Source of the DNA: Polytrichum commune
Lineage: Eukaryota > Streptophyta > Polytrichopsida > Polytrichales > Polytrichaceae
Length of the DNA stretch: 64,000 nt
Reading direction: 5' to 3'
Assembly (NCBI GenBank): GCA_950295325.1
Contig: OX485805.1
Coordinates: forward strand, 58,058,758 to 58,122,757
This document shows, piece by piece, positions 44,501-58,563 of this stretch. A program made the translations under genes and the position numbers. The notes under the pieces were generated by a model. The model saw nothing but the letters and a program-made list of their open reading frames with translations, was not told the DNA's origin and made no database searches. Each line of letters begins with the position of its first letter. Positions within the stretch are counted from its first letter, which is position 1.

Positions 44501-44895
44501 TGGTCCTTGTACGAGCAGGGGATGAGGAACATCCCAAGCCAATTTGGTTGGTGAAAGCATTGTTTTCACCCAATTTTGTTCGAACTAGCCCCAACTTTCG
44601 TCAGATTGAGGTGGAATATTGTCGTCCAAGTACTAAAGACCAGAACGTGCTACGCACTTATTTAGGTTGGGACACCAAAAAGAATTTTAAGTGGACAGTG
44701 GACTCAGTGTACACACCGGTTTGGATAAACACGGATACTATACTTTGTGCTTGGAAGCCGCGCAAAGGGTCCAAAACAGAAACAATGACCATCCCCTAAA
44801 AACATATAGATTTTGCCAAAGACAACTTGGCACGTATTGCAGCGGCAGAAAATGACGCCGAGAATGGATATGAAGCGGAAGATGGAGATGTGTAA

Positions 44896-45295
44896 ACATA
44901 ACATATTAGGTGGGAGTTAATGGCGAAAAACATGGGCGATTAGTAGATTTGGTTTTTAATAGACTTAGTGGACTTGTCACACTCCATTGTGGTATACGTT
45001 TGGGATGTGCCATCCAAATTCATAAGAGCCTTACTTATGGGATGCGCACCCCAAACTCTATAATGACATAAACCATTTTTTTTTGGAGTGGATTGTTATT
45101 TTCCACATGGAGCTCATTTTTCATTTTAATTGAAATTCTCTATTTTTAGTAATAAGAATATCCTTTATGTACGAATTTTTAAATCGTCATGTTCTTGATA
45201 TTTCCAATATTCCGTATGCCCACATATTGGCATCCCAAACTATGGGCATATTTTATTTTGAGACTTTCAAAAGTCTCCAATTAACGAATATAGTG
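44896..45295 (+). other. 3' region of copy 2 with palindromes and a CACTATATTCGTT terminus
   Basis: Palindrome-like TTTGGGATG-TG-CCATCCAAA at 44999 and TATGGGATG-CG-CACCCCAAA at about 45037. A GCCCA...TGGGC inverted repeat is near 45217-45246. A hairpin GAGACTTT-CA-AAAGTCTC lies at 45260-45277. The end is AACGAATATAGTG at 45295. The same order is found inverted at 59131-59533 beside copy 3. Confidence 0.7.
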
Positions 45296-48200
45296 TTTAG
45301 CGCACAAATCTGATGCACAATCGCAAGTGGGTGATGAACGCCAAACACCCATAATGAATTCAAGGCTACGAGCATTGCAAGATTAGGCACAATGGAATCA
45401 TAAAAACCTCTAGTCTGGATGTACAACACACACTGAGCGAATGAGTTGAATCATGGGTCCTGCACCTGTGCCTCTTCATCCTCATGATCTGCATCATGCC
45501 TTTAGATTACTAGCTGAAACCGCATTAGAATGAGACTATGAAGAGTGTGGTTCCTCTGCCGAGCCTTTGCTGAGGACTCTGATGACGATTTCTAGGAGGG
45601 GCCCCGGGTGGCAACTCAAACAAACAATTCCAGGGGGCTCGTCCAAAATTTTCACAAAGGCATAGAGTATGTACACATAATCGTAGATATAATCTAGATC
45701 ATGTTTCAATGAATCTGGATTCATTATTTCAATAATTTACAAAACTTGTATAAATCTCTTGGCAATCCGATTCCTGCAGCACACCATGAACACAACTTTA
45801 GCTCCAAATTATAGCCATAGTAGGAATATTATTGATTGAACATGATTCTGATTGAGCAAATCAGATCATCCACTTTGAGAGAAAAAAATTGCATGATCAG
45901 TGTTTGTGATATGGTTTTAACCCAAGGTAATTTGCAAGTCCAAAGAGGCAACCTAAATGCACATATCTTCAGTGTAGGTCAAGAAGCAATCATCTAAGCT
46001 CCACTCTAAATTCATGAAGACCGAATTGATTGCAAACTCCATATCAATTTTACAACCAGGAAAAAATCCACGCGTAATGTGTTGTTGAAAACGGGGCATG
46101 TTTCCATTAAGACATCGGCATTAAGACCATTGTTCACTAACCAACCAGAAGCTAGAACAACCTCTAATACGTGATGACGAGTACGAAATTCAAGACACAG
46201 GTGAGGCTTGTAATGTTGTGTGCACAAACGGGCGCTCTACAACTTTCAACTATTGAAGAGGGGTTGAAGAGTTTCAAAAGAGAAGCAGGAGAGAAGCCAC
46301 CGAGAGAAGTCGGGAAGAGAGTTAGAGTTACTAGGGCTTACAAGCCAAAACAATCTATATTATCTTCAAATTTTTTGTAGATTATATAAATTATAATTAG
46401 GTATAATGGAGACTAGATTATGGACGAGGAATCATGTCCAAGAGAAAGTCCACATTATTTTCAAATTATTCATGTATTATGATACATAGACATGTTCAAA
46501 GCATAAAAATTATTACGTATTACGGACAGTCTCAATGTGCACTACATCACTCCATTCTAATTTCTGTAAATTTGTTCTTTGGTGTGAATGTTTTAACGTG
46601 AATGGATAATCTGTTACAAATTATTTTTGCACTAGTTGCCACCCCGGGGGAGGGGTAGGCATCTGGATCGGGAGTGGACATCAACCGAATTTTGAGTCAA
46701 CACCTGCTTATGGCTTTTCATAGACTCTCCCTCTCTTGTGCTTCCTCCAAATTCAGTACTCGAATTCCGAGGGTACTAGAATTCAGCTGCATGCTACAGC
46801 TGGGATTGGACGAGGCTGATGTCAATATGTGGGTGCATGCTTAGAGAATTTGTGCATGTTGAGTGAATTTGTAGGTGCCGAGAGAGAGCCTGCATGAGGT
46901 GACCGCATTTGGAAATCAAGAAATTGAAGAATCTGAGAGAACCTGGGGGTGCCGAGAGAGAGCTTGGATTGAGGTGGGCGCCGCGATTAGGACTCAACGA
47001 GGGAATTTGATTGAGGTTCTGCATGATGAAAGAATTTGTTGTTGGTGCATGCAGAAAGAATCGGAAACTCTCTTTGCTTTGGCCCTCAAATACGAAAGTA
47101 ATCACTCAGTTCGCAACTAAACAGGTTTGCAATTGCAACTAAATGGCCAACTTCAATTCGCATGTGGGTTTTAAATCCAGAATTGAGTTTTCCTTGGAAT
47201 GTTGGCTCATGCTGCCAACAAAGAGCCCGGATTGAGGTGACCGCATGTAACAAATCAATGGGGGAATTGGATCTCAAAGCCCAATCAGTGGGTTCAAGTA
47301 CCATGCTGCCGTGAGCACATTGAGAAGTCTGCTTGAATTGGAGCTCGAATTGGAGCTGGCCTTGAAGCAAGGCAAGTACATTTTGTCAATGAAAACAATC
47401 AATATGTGGGCATTATTGCCTCATCATAATTGAGGGGATCTTTCGTGGGGTGAAGGCTCTCAAGTTGAATTTGTTCGTCGCAATCCTGTGGGGTGAACTC
47501 TTCATACCATGTACGAATCAATATGTGTGTAAGAAGGATTATTATTTGAAGCATTTGCGTACATAGTATACAAAAGGGAGAGGTATAATTTTTCTAGTGT
47601 GTACATTCTAAAAGGGTATCAAGAATATTGAAGTGATGGAAGATGCACAAAAGGGGGCCTTAGGGTTTTGAGGAAAATATTGAGAATAGATGTGCTAGTT
47701 TTATCCAATTCACATTTTCATCCATTATTGTCATATGGTAATAGTCCTCAACAACTACCTTGTCCATTCTTTTTGGGGTTTGCATTTTTTTGTCAATTTT
47801 AAGGTTTCTGACAATCCCAACTCCCAACTGTGAGTGGTGCTAGGAGAACCAACGAGCCCATTATTGATTGCACAAAGTCCATAATGTTGACAAGCGACGA
47901 GTACATCGCACAATCATAATCCAAGGCATTGAAAAAGGGTGAGGTAGAAGAAGCAAGAAAAACAGAAGGTAGAAGTGGAGGCGACAAGATGGAAATGGGA
48001 TGCCAAGAAGCTAATGTGTGAAGACGCCAAATAGGTTTGTTTGGCCTTAAAGGAGTCCAAGAAAGCCTTTGACATTGTGTGGAGCGCGAGACGGTGTGCC
48101 GATTTGGGCAACAGTCTTCATAAGGCGATCAAATCAAATGCACCAGTACGGCCAAGTGCACACATCAGCTGATGTTGTGGCCTTACACCTCCCTTGTGCA

Positions 48201-50048
48201 AGTGCAACATGACGGTAGTCATGAATCAAAGGAAAGCCAAAAAAAAGAAGGGTTTAACTCGACTATTGGAAGAGGTGATAGAATTGCCATGGGTGCATAA
48301 GGCAATACCCCACCATACACTAGGAGCATGAGTACTCTTAGTGATGACGGCATTGAGTGTTTTATGCTCTCACTACAGCATTATGTTTGAACAATCACAC
48401 TAATTCTCAATGTCCTAAGGTGACACCTTGTGCCTTAAAGTAACACCATTCTTTTGGCAACACCTATATTTCATTCTTAAACTTGTCAACAAGTGAGTGC
48501 AATGATGCCATCCTGTAAGTCATTGCTAAAAGCAATTAAGTACATGTGGCATTAAGCACAAAATAGCATTGGTATTTATTAGGTAATTTTAGACTTTTAG
48601 AGAATTCAAAATTATGCACACATTCTATGATAACAAATAAAAATATATTGTGCAAACACACAACTATATGAACATAAATGCATAATATAAAAGCAATAAA
48701 AGCAATTGCAAGCATGGGCAAGTACACAACTTCATTACCTTGTGTAGGTTTAAGTGAAAGTGATTCAAAACTATATACTGACTTTGAATTTTGTGAAGGA
48801 ACAAATCATAAACATTTGAAAAACACATTGATCTACAAAGACAAGTAGTTTATCTTGACAAAAAAAATCTCAAGAAAAGTCTACATATTTTAGAAGGAGG
48901 TGCAAGTATTGTGCAAGTAGATATATTGAACATGTAATTATCTGAATTTTTCTTAAAACATGATAAAATTACATTAAATTGATTTTATAAAAAATAATAG
49001 AATGACCTCAAGTTTATAATGAATTCAAGGAATATGAAAAATATTCCAACTTCAATTTATTCAAGGTCATGAAATCTATGTTCAAAACTAAATTTAGCCA
49101 TTCCCTTTTGAATAGTACTTTTAATGATAAGTTTTGAAAATCTCATCTTGATAGTCTATATTTGAGTACCTAGCACAACATAGAGGGCATCATGAAAATA
49201 AATCCAATTTAAACAACACTTTGCTACTACTTTTAGGCGTCTGACCGAAAAATATATAGTTTTAGTATACCAGAGCATTTTTTTTGTATACTTGACTGTG
49301 CTTGCTCCCAAGCCACATATGATTCACAACAACAAAGTTATGGGAAGAAGTCACAATATTGAGGGCATTCGGAAGATGATGTCAAGCACTGGTTTTGTCT
49401 AATATTGGCCAGAATGTCCATAATTACCTAGTAAATACTAAGACTCACCACTCTGGCCATAAACAGTAGCAGTGTAAGAAGGATACTTGAAAACTTTAAG
49501 AAGAGCATGAAATTTGGCCACTCACAATGGCTAATTGAAGATCTAGCCACTCAACAAGGTGGTCACCTAAGAAGTGTTCCAAAAAAAAGGGGACAATACT
49601 TTCTTTTAATAGAAGACCCTATCATGTAATAAGGATGATTTTGTGCTCATTCCTTTAAACGACATTGCAAAGTTTTGTGGGTTGATTATGATTTTTATTT
49701 TATTTTTTATAGCCTCTTCATAGTTTGGTAGATCTATGAAAAAATTAAAATTAAAATCCAACCTATTTAACCTGTCTGAAATTTAAAACAAATTTCTATA
49801 AGTGTTGCTTATACGCTCACCTATCTTAGTGTTGGAATAGACTTTCATAAAACCACATGGTCTTTAAACTCTTTTGTAAACCTTGATTTCATATAATATG
49901 TAAGGGAGATTTTTATGGATGGAGCTATTAATATTAGTAATGACTTCAACCGCCAAATAAAAGTGTATGAGGCTTCTTTGTCAATTTTCCAAGCTAATTG
50001 ACTGTTCCATTTGTAGATGTATCTCCATGGGACGTCCTCCAACACATG
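45296..50048. other. Anonymous AT-rich region
   Basis: No gene, RNA or clear mobile element was recognised over 4.7 kb. Weak direct repeats (GAGAGAGCCTGCATGAGGTGACCGC-like) occur between 46880 and 47240. Short frames such as 46171-46380 and 46794-47105 lack recognisable features. Confidence 0.5.
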
Positions 50049-51214
50049 CATACCGTACGTTAAGGGCAGCTTCGGCGCTCTCTTGCCGAATAATTATTAA
50101 AAGTAAAAAAACAGTGTTCGGCGGCAAAAAAAAAATTACTAAAAATTTCGGCATTTTAAATAGTTTAATAATGCAATTTCGGCATACATCCAAGAAGTTA
50201 TTATCTAACGGTAAACAAGGATGTTTATTCACAATTTCACAATTTGTGTGAAGAGTTTTACAAAAGATATAAATCTTTCACGATTTTGTAAAGAGTTGAG
50301 AATGCTCTGTGCTTTATACAAGTAGAGTGGAGTTGTGTTCAACAATGCATATGGGATATGTAAAGTTTGAGGTGAAGCACCTAGTTAGACTTCATTTTTA
50401 TAACACGCATAACTTTTGCATAGAGTCTTCAAATGACATAAAATTTGTTGGAGGTGAAAGATTACTTGATTTCTAAACTTTTCTTAGAGCAACAAAATTC
50501 CAAAAAAATTGATCTTCTATGCACAAATGAGCTCCGAAAAACTGTTATGAACGCATTTTAATTTTTTGATTTTTACACGGCTGCAATGTTTTGTCCATAT
50601 CTTTCGCATAAAGACTTATTTTGACACAAAACTTGTTGGAGGTGGAAGATTACTTGATTTCTAAACTTTTCATAGAGCAACAAAATTCCAAAAAAGTTGA
50701 TCTTCTATGCACAAATGAGCTCCGAAAAACTGTTATGAACGCATTTTAATTTTTTGATCTTTACACAGCTGCAATGTTTTGTCCATATCTTTTGCATAAA
50801 GATTTATTTTGACACAAAACTTGTTGGGGGTGGAAGATTACTTGATTTCTCAACTTTTGTTAGTTGGACAAAATTCTATAAAACTTCATCTTCTATGCTC
50901 AATTGGACTCCAAAAAATTGTGTACAACACATCTGAAAAGCCTCACTTAGAGTCTTGCTACTTCTTAACCCATATTCTTTGTGGACTAGTGTAAGTGAGC
51001 TTGATTACAAAAGGAGCACCTTCTCTCCATCAGAATTCATATATGCTTCCAGTGTAAGTAAAATTCTAGTGAGAAGTTAAAATTTCTTACTTTTCGGCAA
51101 TTTTGAAAATTAATTAATTTTATATTCGGCAAAAAATGTCAATAATTTTCCAAAATTTTCGGCGTCTATTTTTAGAATTATTTTGTGCCGAAGCTGCCCT
51201 TAAAGTACGGTATG
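50049..51214. mobile_element. TIR element, 1.17 kb, non-coding
   Basis: Inverted termini: CATACCGTAC, then (after one variable base) TTAAGGGCAGCTTCGGC at 50049 and its complement ending at 51214. Further TTGCCGAA words are present near both ends. If the ends are taken at GGGCAGC, both flanks are TTAA, which could be a 4-bp target duplication. Class is not assigned. Confidence 0.65.
50440..50990. repeat. Three tandem units of about 192 bp inside the TIR element
   Basis: A repeated block CATATCTTTYGCATAAAG ... TTGTTGGAGGTGGAAGATTAC recurs at about 50445, 50637 and 50829, with decreasing similarity. Confidence 0.7.
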
Positions 51215-53569
51215 TAGATAAAGCATTTAAGGGGCCCAAGGCTAAGTAATCATGTATTGAGTTGGCTATCCCACAGAATGCGCCAACAACACATATAAAT
51301 GCACTCAAATGAACCGCCCACATGCATTCCACATACAAGAAGTGAGTCCCACTTTGAGTACGGGAACATGTCCACGTACTTTGATATGATCTCATGCATT
51401 CAACGGGGTCAACCTAATGCACGGAATGGACCGCAAGGCTCTTTAAACTACACCGTTTTTTGGTATTTAGTGTCACGTGCATTATTTGTGAAGGGCCTAA
51501 ACTAGACGCCTATAGGTCTCAAAGTGTCACGCCTGCTGATTGTCAACATGGTTCCATTTGTCAACATAAGTACCTTCTTTAAGTGGAAAAATTATCTACG
51601 TTATGACATTTAGAGTAGCACATTGGGATATTCTAGAAGATAGTCTTGTGTTTTAGTATCCAAGGGGTCCGCGGGGCAGGGGGGGACTAGCAGTATTTTA
51701 GAACCGATGTGCAATAAAATATAGGGTATTTAATATTCATTTGAGGTAAAATTTTGAAGAATTCTATACAAAATATAGGGTGCGAATTAATGTTCGAAAC
51801 CAATTAATATACAAAAATAAATAAACAAATCACCACGCAATGTAACATGTTGTAAGGGACTAGAATTTGCTTCATCAAAGAAGATGGAGGGCTTGATTTT
51901 ATTTTGTGGAGGTTTCTCTTCATTAAGGATACTTTGAGCTTCATTATGTTTAAACGTTGACACGAAGGGGTATATTTGAGACAATATTTGATGTTTGAAA
52001 TTATTTTGCAAATGTTGTATGAACTCATGTTATCCTGCAAATGTTGGACAGTTGTGTTCCTTAACACATTAAATTTTAAGATTGCACTCTACTTGCATTC
52101 TTCATTACAATCTTGTTCGTGAAATGAATTTCTATTGTGTTTTCTTCTTGTCATACCATAACAATGCAATCCCATTGTTAAAATGCCAATTCACAATGCA
52201 ACCCCCCCCCTTGGCTAAAAATTGAAGGCTATCAAAAATTTGTAAGAAAAATAGGGTATTTAATATTCAATGCATTCTAGATTTCTAATTACCAATAGGA
52301 CATTAAAATTTTAAGTTCAATAGATTTTTTCCTACTTTAAGGACTCCTAATACTCTAATTCTTAAAGATAATACCCCCCTTGAAAATAAGTGGTTGTCAC
52401 ATGTGTCTTTAAAATTTTACTATGAGTGCCCCCCCCAGGGGGCAAGGGGAAGGTATTTTTGAGCATACTAATGGCAAGTGTCATTTGTGTTCACTTTGGT
52501 CAACCTTCATACTCGGGAGTCGGGAAGTCATGCCTTCTATTTAGTGGGAACTTGTGGAAACACAAGGTGTTTTTAGAGGGGGGGGGGGTGTTATATTGGA
52601 GAAGGTAATTTATTGTCAACCCTACTAACATTCATTATTTTTGAGGACCCTATGGGTAGATTAACTTAGCATTTATTCTTCTTTTGCATGGGCATATAGT
52701 AATTATAAATTATATTTTTATTGATGTCATGCCGAGAGATACCATTTGCTACCCCTATATAAACAACCCCACTCTCTCAAAAAAAATCACAATTGAGGGG
52801 ATTCAAAGGATGATATAAAGCACCGCTTTTGTCCAGATTTGGCACATTGTTTGGAAGTACCTAAATACTAGTTCCAATTGCACCAAATCAAAATAGGTTG
52901 CCATGAGAATAATACATTCTTAAATTAACTTGGGAACCAAAAGAAACTCACCTAATGTCCATTTGATCTCCACCGTAAATTTACTGTCCTAATGAGCATG
53001 AACAATAGAGTTTTCCCCCTTTTTAAATTCTTAGACCTCTATTTTGCCAGTGCATGTGGCTGTGCATGTGAGACAACGACATCTAATGTCGGTCAGCAAT
53101 TGCTAAGAAATGATTCTCACCCTAACCCCTTCTTCACCCGCTTACCATAAAATTAATAGCTTGTAAGGATTGTTCCATGAGCTCAGGGAAAGTGGGGTTA
53201 GATTCTTCAGATATGCGTTGAATCTCCCTCCCTCTACCAAGATTGAGTCCAAATTTTGGGTTGACCATGAGGGAGGAAAAACACTAAACCACCAGCCCTA
53301 AACTCCTGCATAACCTATGATCGGTGAGAACCGGCAGTTAGTTACAGATGAACCGGTTGAAGTTCAAGACTGCAGGCAAATTACCGATCAGTTTAGAGGA
53401 ATTTATAGAAGTTACCCCCAATTCAATAAAGGAAAATCAAAGGATGTCAACATGTAACCGGTTGGACTTGCAAACTCTAGGATCTCAACCGATTATGAAT
53501 GCCCAACAATCTCCCCGGTCACTGTGCATAACTCTTCAGGAGCCATCTATGAGTCAACTTCACTTTTAA
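51215..53569. other. Anonymous region with C- and G-runs
   Basis: No recognisable gene. Homopolymer runs occur near 52203 (C), 52428 (C) and 52580 (G). The stretch is otherwise AT-rich. Confidence 0.5.
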
Positions 53570-53956
53570 CTTCATCACCACCCATCCTCAAAAACGGATG
53601 ACCTCAACTTATATTGTGAGAGGCGGCTTGCAAAAGTGCCCCATCCATCCTGCAAAATGGATGATTTGTTGGTAGGGCCGGCTTGGAAGTTGAGGTTGGC
53701 TTGCAAATTGGGGTCATTTTGCAAGTCGGAGCTCCGCCCCCAAAACAAAAAGGAGCCACCTAAACAACTAAGGACAAACTCCATATTCCTCTCCGATTTC
53801 CAAGGTGCCAATGAGATTCATCTTGCTTTTGTTTCTTCCTTGTTTTATCACCTTATAGACAAGTCATGGGTGGGTCACCCGGCTTGCAAACCGAGTGACT
53901 TGAACTTATTGTGAGGATGATCCACCTTGCATTTTGTAGGATGGGTGGTGATGCTC
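53570..53956. mobile_element. PIF/Harbinger-like MITE, 387 bp
   Basis: The termini share CATCACCACCCATCCT in inverted orientation. The target duplication is TAA (53567-53569 and 53957-53959). A trinucleotide TAA/TTA duplication with this kind of terminus suits PIF/Harbinger Tourist-like MITEs. Non-coding. Confidence 0.65.
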
Positions 53957-56500
53957 TAACATGACATCATATGTTGTGGCTTCTACCATGGTCGTCTGAA
54001 TATATATCCTGCATATGTTCACTGGGTGTCATACTTTACTAAATCATCCTGTGGACCATGGCAGGGGTTTGAAGTGTTTGTTGGTTAAAATGTCCCAGAG
54101 TGTCTGCCAGTGAGCTCGCTGTGTGGACCACCACATCAGCATTTGATGCAACTAGCCCACTGTCTATTTACATGCCTTGCTGGATGCTCCTGGAAGTCTC
54201 GCCTGATAAAAGGGGAGGCAAAGTGTCGGAGCTGGTGAAGGAGCTTACTACTCATCACCCTGCCCACAGACTTGGAGCCCGGGTGGTGCAGCCACAATGG
54301 CAGCATGAGAAAGGTCGGTCAGGCTCATAGTAATTCTTGTCGGCAAAAGAAAAGGTTCCATGTACGTAACCATCTGAGCCGGCCGGGGATTTGTGGCACT
54401 CAAGTAAAGTCATCTGGTAACAAAAATTGGATGAGTCCATCAAGAAGCTCGGATGGAGCTTACTTCAGTGAAACGCCTCCGAGTTGGCATGTAAGACCTA
54501 TTTTTTACCTCATAGTTATTTGTGAACTACTAGCTATTTTGTAAATATCAATTAGTTGGCAAGAGGCAACGATGTGGCATTGGATGCTCGTAGCCCATTT
54601 TCTAACTTCCCATGAGTTGTTTCCAAGGCCATGATGTGGCTTTGAATTCCACATGGTTGTTTTGATAAATATCACAAGATATCAACGTGTGCAATATATA
54701 ATAATGATGTGTTGTCATAGACATTTATTTGTTCATAATTCATTTGTTTTGCACGGGTGTGATTGCTCAAACATTTGTAATATGTCAAAATAATATATAT
54801 CAACTTATGATAAATTGGTGAACTCAAAAATAAATTCAATATTATTATTATTATATAATAAAATTTCTTTGAAAATAATTAATATACACCATGTGATTTT
54901 AAAGATAATAAAATATTTGATGAGGTTAAAATATTAAAATATTTCAGATAGGCTATAGTCAGAAACTTATAATTTTCTAAGTATACCCCATCCATAACGT
55001 TGTCCCACAAGTCTAATTCCAAATAACATACCATTTATTCATAGCTCATATTATACAACCTAAAAAATAAGATTGATTTTTATTTTTATTTTTTGTTGTA
55101 TGTTTTATATTCTACGTTCATTGTTTCATTTTGGTCATTTTATGAACACTTGCACCAATCTATCATTAGGATGACAAAGATAGTTTTAAGTCATAAAATT
55201 ATAACCTCAATGTTAATGAGGATTTTGTAATGTTTTTGACCTCCAAGTTAATTATGTGCTTCATTGATGGTTTCACTTCCGGAATGAAATCCCAATCAAT
55301 TGCTTATTTACTAATTGGAAGTGCACATATATATTGGATTTTAGACCTTGAAGTGAAGTGCACTCAATATGGGATTTGTAGTCAAGCAACCCTCAAGAAT
55401 GCAAGGGCAATGTTTTTTTTCGAAGTTGGGCGGGATGGGCAACAATTTTTGATTGGGTTCAGAAATTTCTTTAGAGGGTTGCCCGAAAGTTCGTGAGGGG
55501 GTATTTGATGTCCGCCCATATTAATTTCTTAAAAATAACCGGACTAGTAATCATAGGTTGGCAACGCATGATGCACCCACTTGTTTCTATATGAGGCATT
55601 TTTATTTTATCTAACCTCCTTTGCATTATTGCCTTAAGTATTAGATTAGACTAGGATCATTTAGAACTACTAAAACTTGGTATTTTTGAAACCCTTGAGA
55701 CAAGGAGCCGACAACGTGAGGTAGTGTCTAAAGTGGTTCATCTCATCCGCAAAGATGAATGAACTCTCACTAATGAAAATACATGAGTGCCACGGATCCC
55801 CGGCCATCTGAGCCCGCCTCATCCTGTGACCTAGACAATCCTAATGTGTGATAATTTTTTTAATGAGGTGTGAACCTAACATCGTGAAACTGTGGTTTTC
55901 TTCACATCACAAGAGACTTGAATACAAGACTCATCCTTGGGATGTAACCATTTTGTAACATTACTCAACGATGTGGGTTTTCATAATATAATAGTGAGTT
56001 GCTGGGAGTTTAGTTGAAATCGAAGTCTCCATGATGCGCAACTTTTGTGCATCTCACTGTTGTATTATGAGAGCTCATGAAATGAGAGTTGTAAGTTGAG
56101 TATTGTTATGTTAGGCGGCATGTTTCTTTCCAATCACGTGAATTTTCTTTTTGTAATTTTCTTACGACGTAAGTGTGGGCTCTATAAAATTAGTGTGGCG
56201 CACAATAATCAGACTATTTAGTGTGGTTGTCTTCAAAATTACTCTCTCCATCCATCCCCTCCCAAACCTTTACCTGCTCATGTTTAAGAAAGGCCTTGCA
56301 ATGCAAATTCACATTGAACCAATCATGGATACTACCCCAATGCAATAATTTTGTTGCTTACCGCATCTCAAATTATAAACTCCTCATTGAAATTGGTTGG
56401 AGATAACAAACCCTAGAGATAACAAACTATGCCATTTTTCTCTTACATTGTAGGTGGAAACCTGGGGGCTCAACTCTTCATTGGAAACCTAAATGACGAG
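53957..56500. other. Anonymous AT-rich region
   Basis: Short frames (for example 54100-54330, 54272-54544 and 55230-55496) have no recognisable domain. No repeats of note apart from TA-rich tracts near 54845 and 54865. Confidence 0.45.
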
Positions 56501-56519
56501 CATGGGTCACTATGAAATC

Positions 56520-57860
56520 ATACCCCCCTATATACAATAGGTTTATAGAGAAAAAAACAAGTGTATGCATACTAATGGCAAGCTTGGAATGGACTCATAT
56601 ATATATATACTAAGCTTTTTAATTTAATGTGATAAATGCCTCCATTGAATATGAAATATATATATGTGTATATATATATCATAAATTAACTATACTACAC
56701 ATGAAATCATTTTTCACTTTCCAATGAAAAACTCATTTTGATCCATAGCATGTTATTTAATGACTGTATCAAACAAACAAAGATAAGAGCATAATAACTT
56801 AATCACAAACTGGAGAACATAACTTAAGGAAGCCCATGAGTGCTCCAAGAGCCTCTAGTTTGAGAAAACCTAGAACCCAAATGTAAATCCCAACAAGAAC
56901 ATACATGGTCGTCATTGAGGACTATGACTATATGACAACAATAAATGAAATGTGAATTGGATGAAACTGACATGTCTATTGTCAAGTATTTCTCTCTAAA
57001 CGCCCTTTTTTGTACATCTACCTTTACTTCAAAAAAATGAATAACCTTTTTGAATGTGCACACTAGAGAAAAATAATACCTCTCCATTATGTTTACTATG
57101 TACGCTAGTTCCTCAAATAATACCCCTTCTTACACTCACGTTAGTTCATATATTGTATGAAGCGTCCAACCCCCTTGCTAGTTTGTAGAATGTAGAACCC
57201 AAATGCAAACCCTAACAAGATTGGGCAAGGTCGTATTGAGGCCTTTATTTTATTTAAAAAAATGTATACATAGTACTAACGGCATCCTAGAAGAAGGGCT
57301 CATGTATTTATACTAAGATTTCCAATGTAATGTATTAAATGCATGCACTACATATACATAATATAAATATTGAATTAAAAAAGCATTTATAATATATAAA
57401 ATCCACGGTCACTTTCCAATAAGAAAGTCATTGAGCATTTTTTTCATCCATATCATGTAACTCAACAATTGCATCAAGCAAACAAAGACCAAAGCATAAT
57501 AGCTTTGCCCCAATCCAAGGACCAAAACTTAAGGGAGCCCATGAGCACTCCAAGAGCCTCCACTTTGTACAAAACCTAGAACTCAAATGCAAACCCCAAC
57601 AAGAATGAACAACGAGGACTATTACCATATGATACCAATGAATTAAAAACTATGATTGTATGCAACTAACACATCTATTGTCAATTTTTCCACTAAACAC
57701 TAGGGCCCCTTTTGTACATCTACATTTACTGCAACATTCTTAATAGCCTTTCTAAATGTACACAATAGAGAAAAAAAACACCTCTCCTTTTGTACTCCAG
57801 TATGTACTTTAATACCTCAAAAAATACCCCTTCTTACACTCATGTTAGTTCATACGTAAT
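56520..57860. repeat. Diverged tandem duplication of about 0.66 kb
   Basis: The first unit (about 56520-57185) and second unit (about 57190-57860) share ordered blocks. Examples are CATACTAATGGCA/CATAGTACTAACGGCA, GCCCATGAGNRCTCCAAGAGCCTC and CCTAGAACYCAAATG, plus the closing CCTCAAATAATACCCC/CCTCAAAAAATACCCC. Substitutions and indels are frequent, so it is old. Non-coding. Confidence 0.7.
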
Positions 57861-58114
57861 ATGAGGACTCCACCCCCTAGCGCCAATGCATCATTTGAGA
57901 ATGCTATGTGTTTTGGATCACAAATTTATGCTTTTAAATTTAGTTTTTTACATTTACTTGGGGGCCCAAGCACTTCTGCGACCCCTCCACCTAAGGTCTC
58001 AATATCCCTCCCGGTGCAAGCGACACACTCCATGTCCCTGATGTCACCCTACCCATCGTCAGCGACACCTTCCCAAACAGAGACAACATCTCACCATTTT
58101 TAGAGCAATTTTAG

Positions 58115-58414
58115 GTGGTCAACAAAAACCGATCCCCTCCTACATCGGGCCAGGAGGCCACCCCCCTTGCGGAAGAGGAACAAGAAGAACATGTGGTTGC
58201 ATGCAATGATGATATGGACCTAGATGTTGAAGGCCCACAAAGGCTTAGTGCTACTTCTTATCCCAAATCAATTGATGAACCAATGCATGATGCGCATGTG
58301 GAGATTGGCTTGGAACAAGGGCCTAATCCTTAGCATGTGTCGGTACAAATTGTTGATAGTGTTGGTGAGGCACTGATTGTGGAGGCTTCTTCAACAAGAC
58401 ATGACCAAGGCAAG
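58115..58414 (+). pseudogene. Fragment of the ParB/MTase-like/FCP1 gene (end of block C)
   Basis: The frame reads DLDVEGPQRLSATSYPKSID, then EPMHDAHVEIGLEQGP, with a TAG at 58331, then ...EASSTRHDQGK at a GTAATT donor (58415). It matches the 3' end of block C at 20870-21096 (DVEGP.GP..TS..I.IDEP MHDAHAEVGL; SRHDQGE/GTAATA) down to the donor position. The region 57960-58110 is Pro/Ser/Thr-rich and may be the upstream linker. It is an old, independent copy. Confidence 0.7.
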
Positions 58415-58563
58415 GTAATTCCATGAGTCCTCAAAGTATGGGTTGGCCACTCAAAATTTCTTTAGTCATGTTTGGTTTGTGTGTGGGTGTATCATATTTG
58501 CACTCATTTTGACTCCCCTCGACATCCACCACCAACATTCTCTTGTGTGTGTGTTTGTGCGTT

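Larger units (their letters stand above)
39511..44895 (+). pseudogene. DUF7869-like gene copy 2, disrupted
   Basis: Start ATG 39511 (MAMHVGYSSLE), aligned to copy 3. Exon 1 runs 39511-40026 and 42272-43232, split by a 2.24-kb solo-LTR-like insertion. The intron is 43233-43375 (GTTTGT...CCGCAG). Exon 2 is 43376-44895. Domains: an acidic Ser-rich start, GICRNSNPRDC, DCC..KCCQFFPR, a zinc-binding-like ARCTTCEKYK...H...C.CYARK region, and in exon 2 the DUF7869 core LHVQLDNCAKDNK ... GYTHDDIDASFGRW. In-frame TGA at 43933 and TAA at 44797 replace sense codons of copy 3. It is therefore a pseudogene despite about 90 percent visible similarity. Confidence 0.8.
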
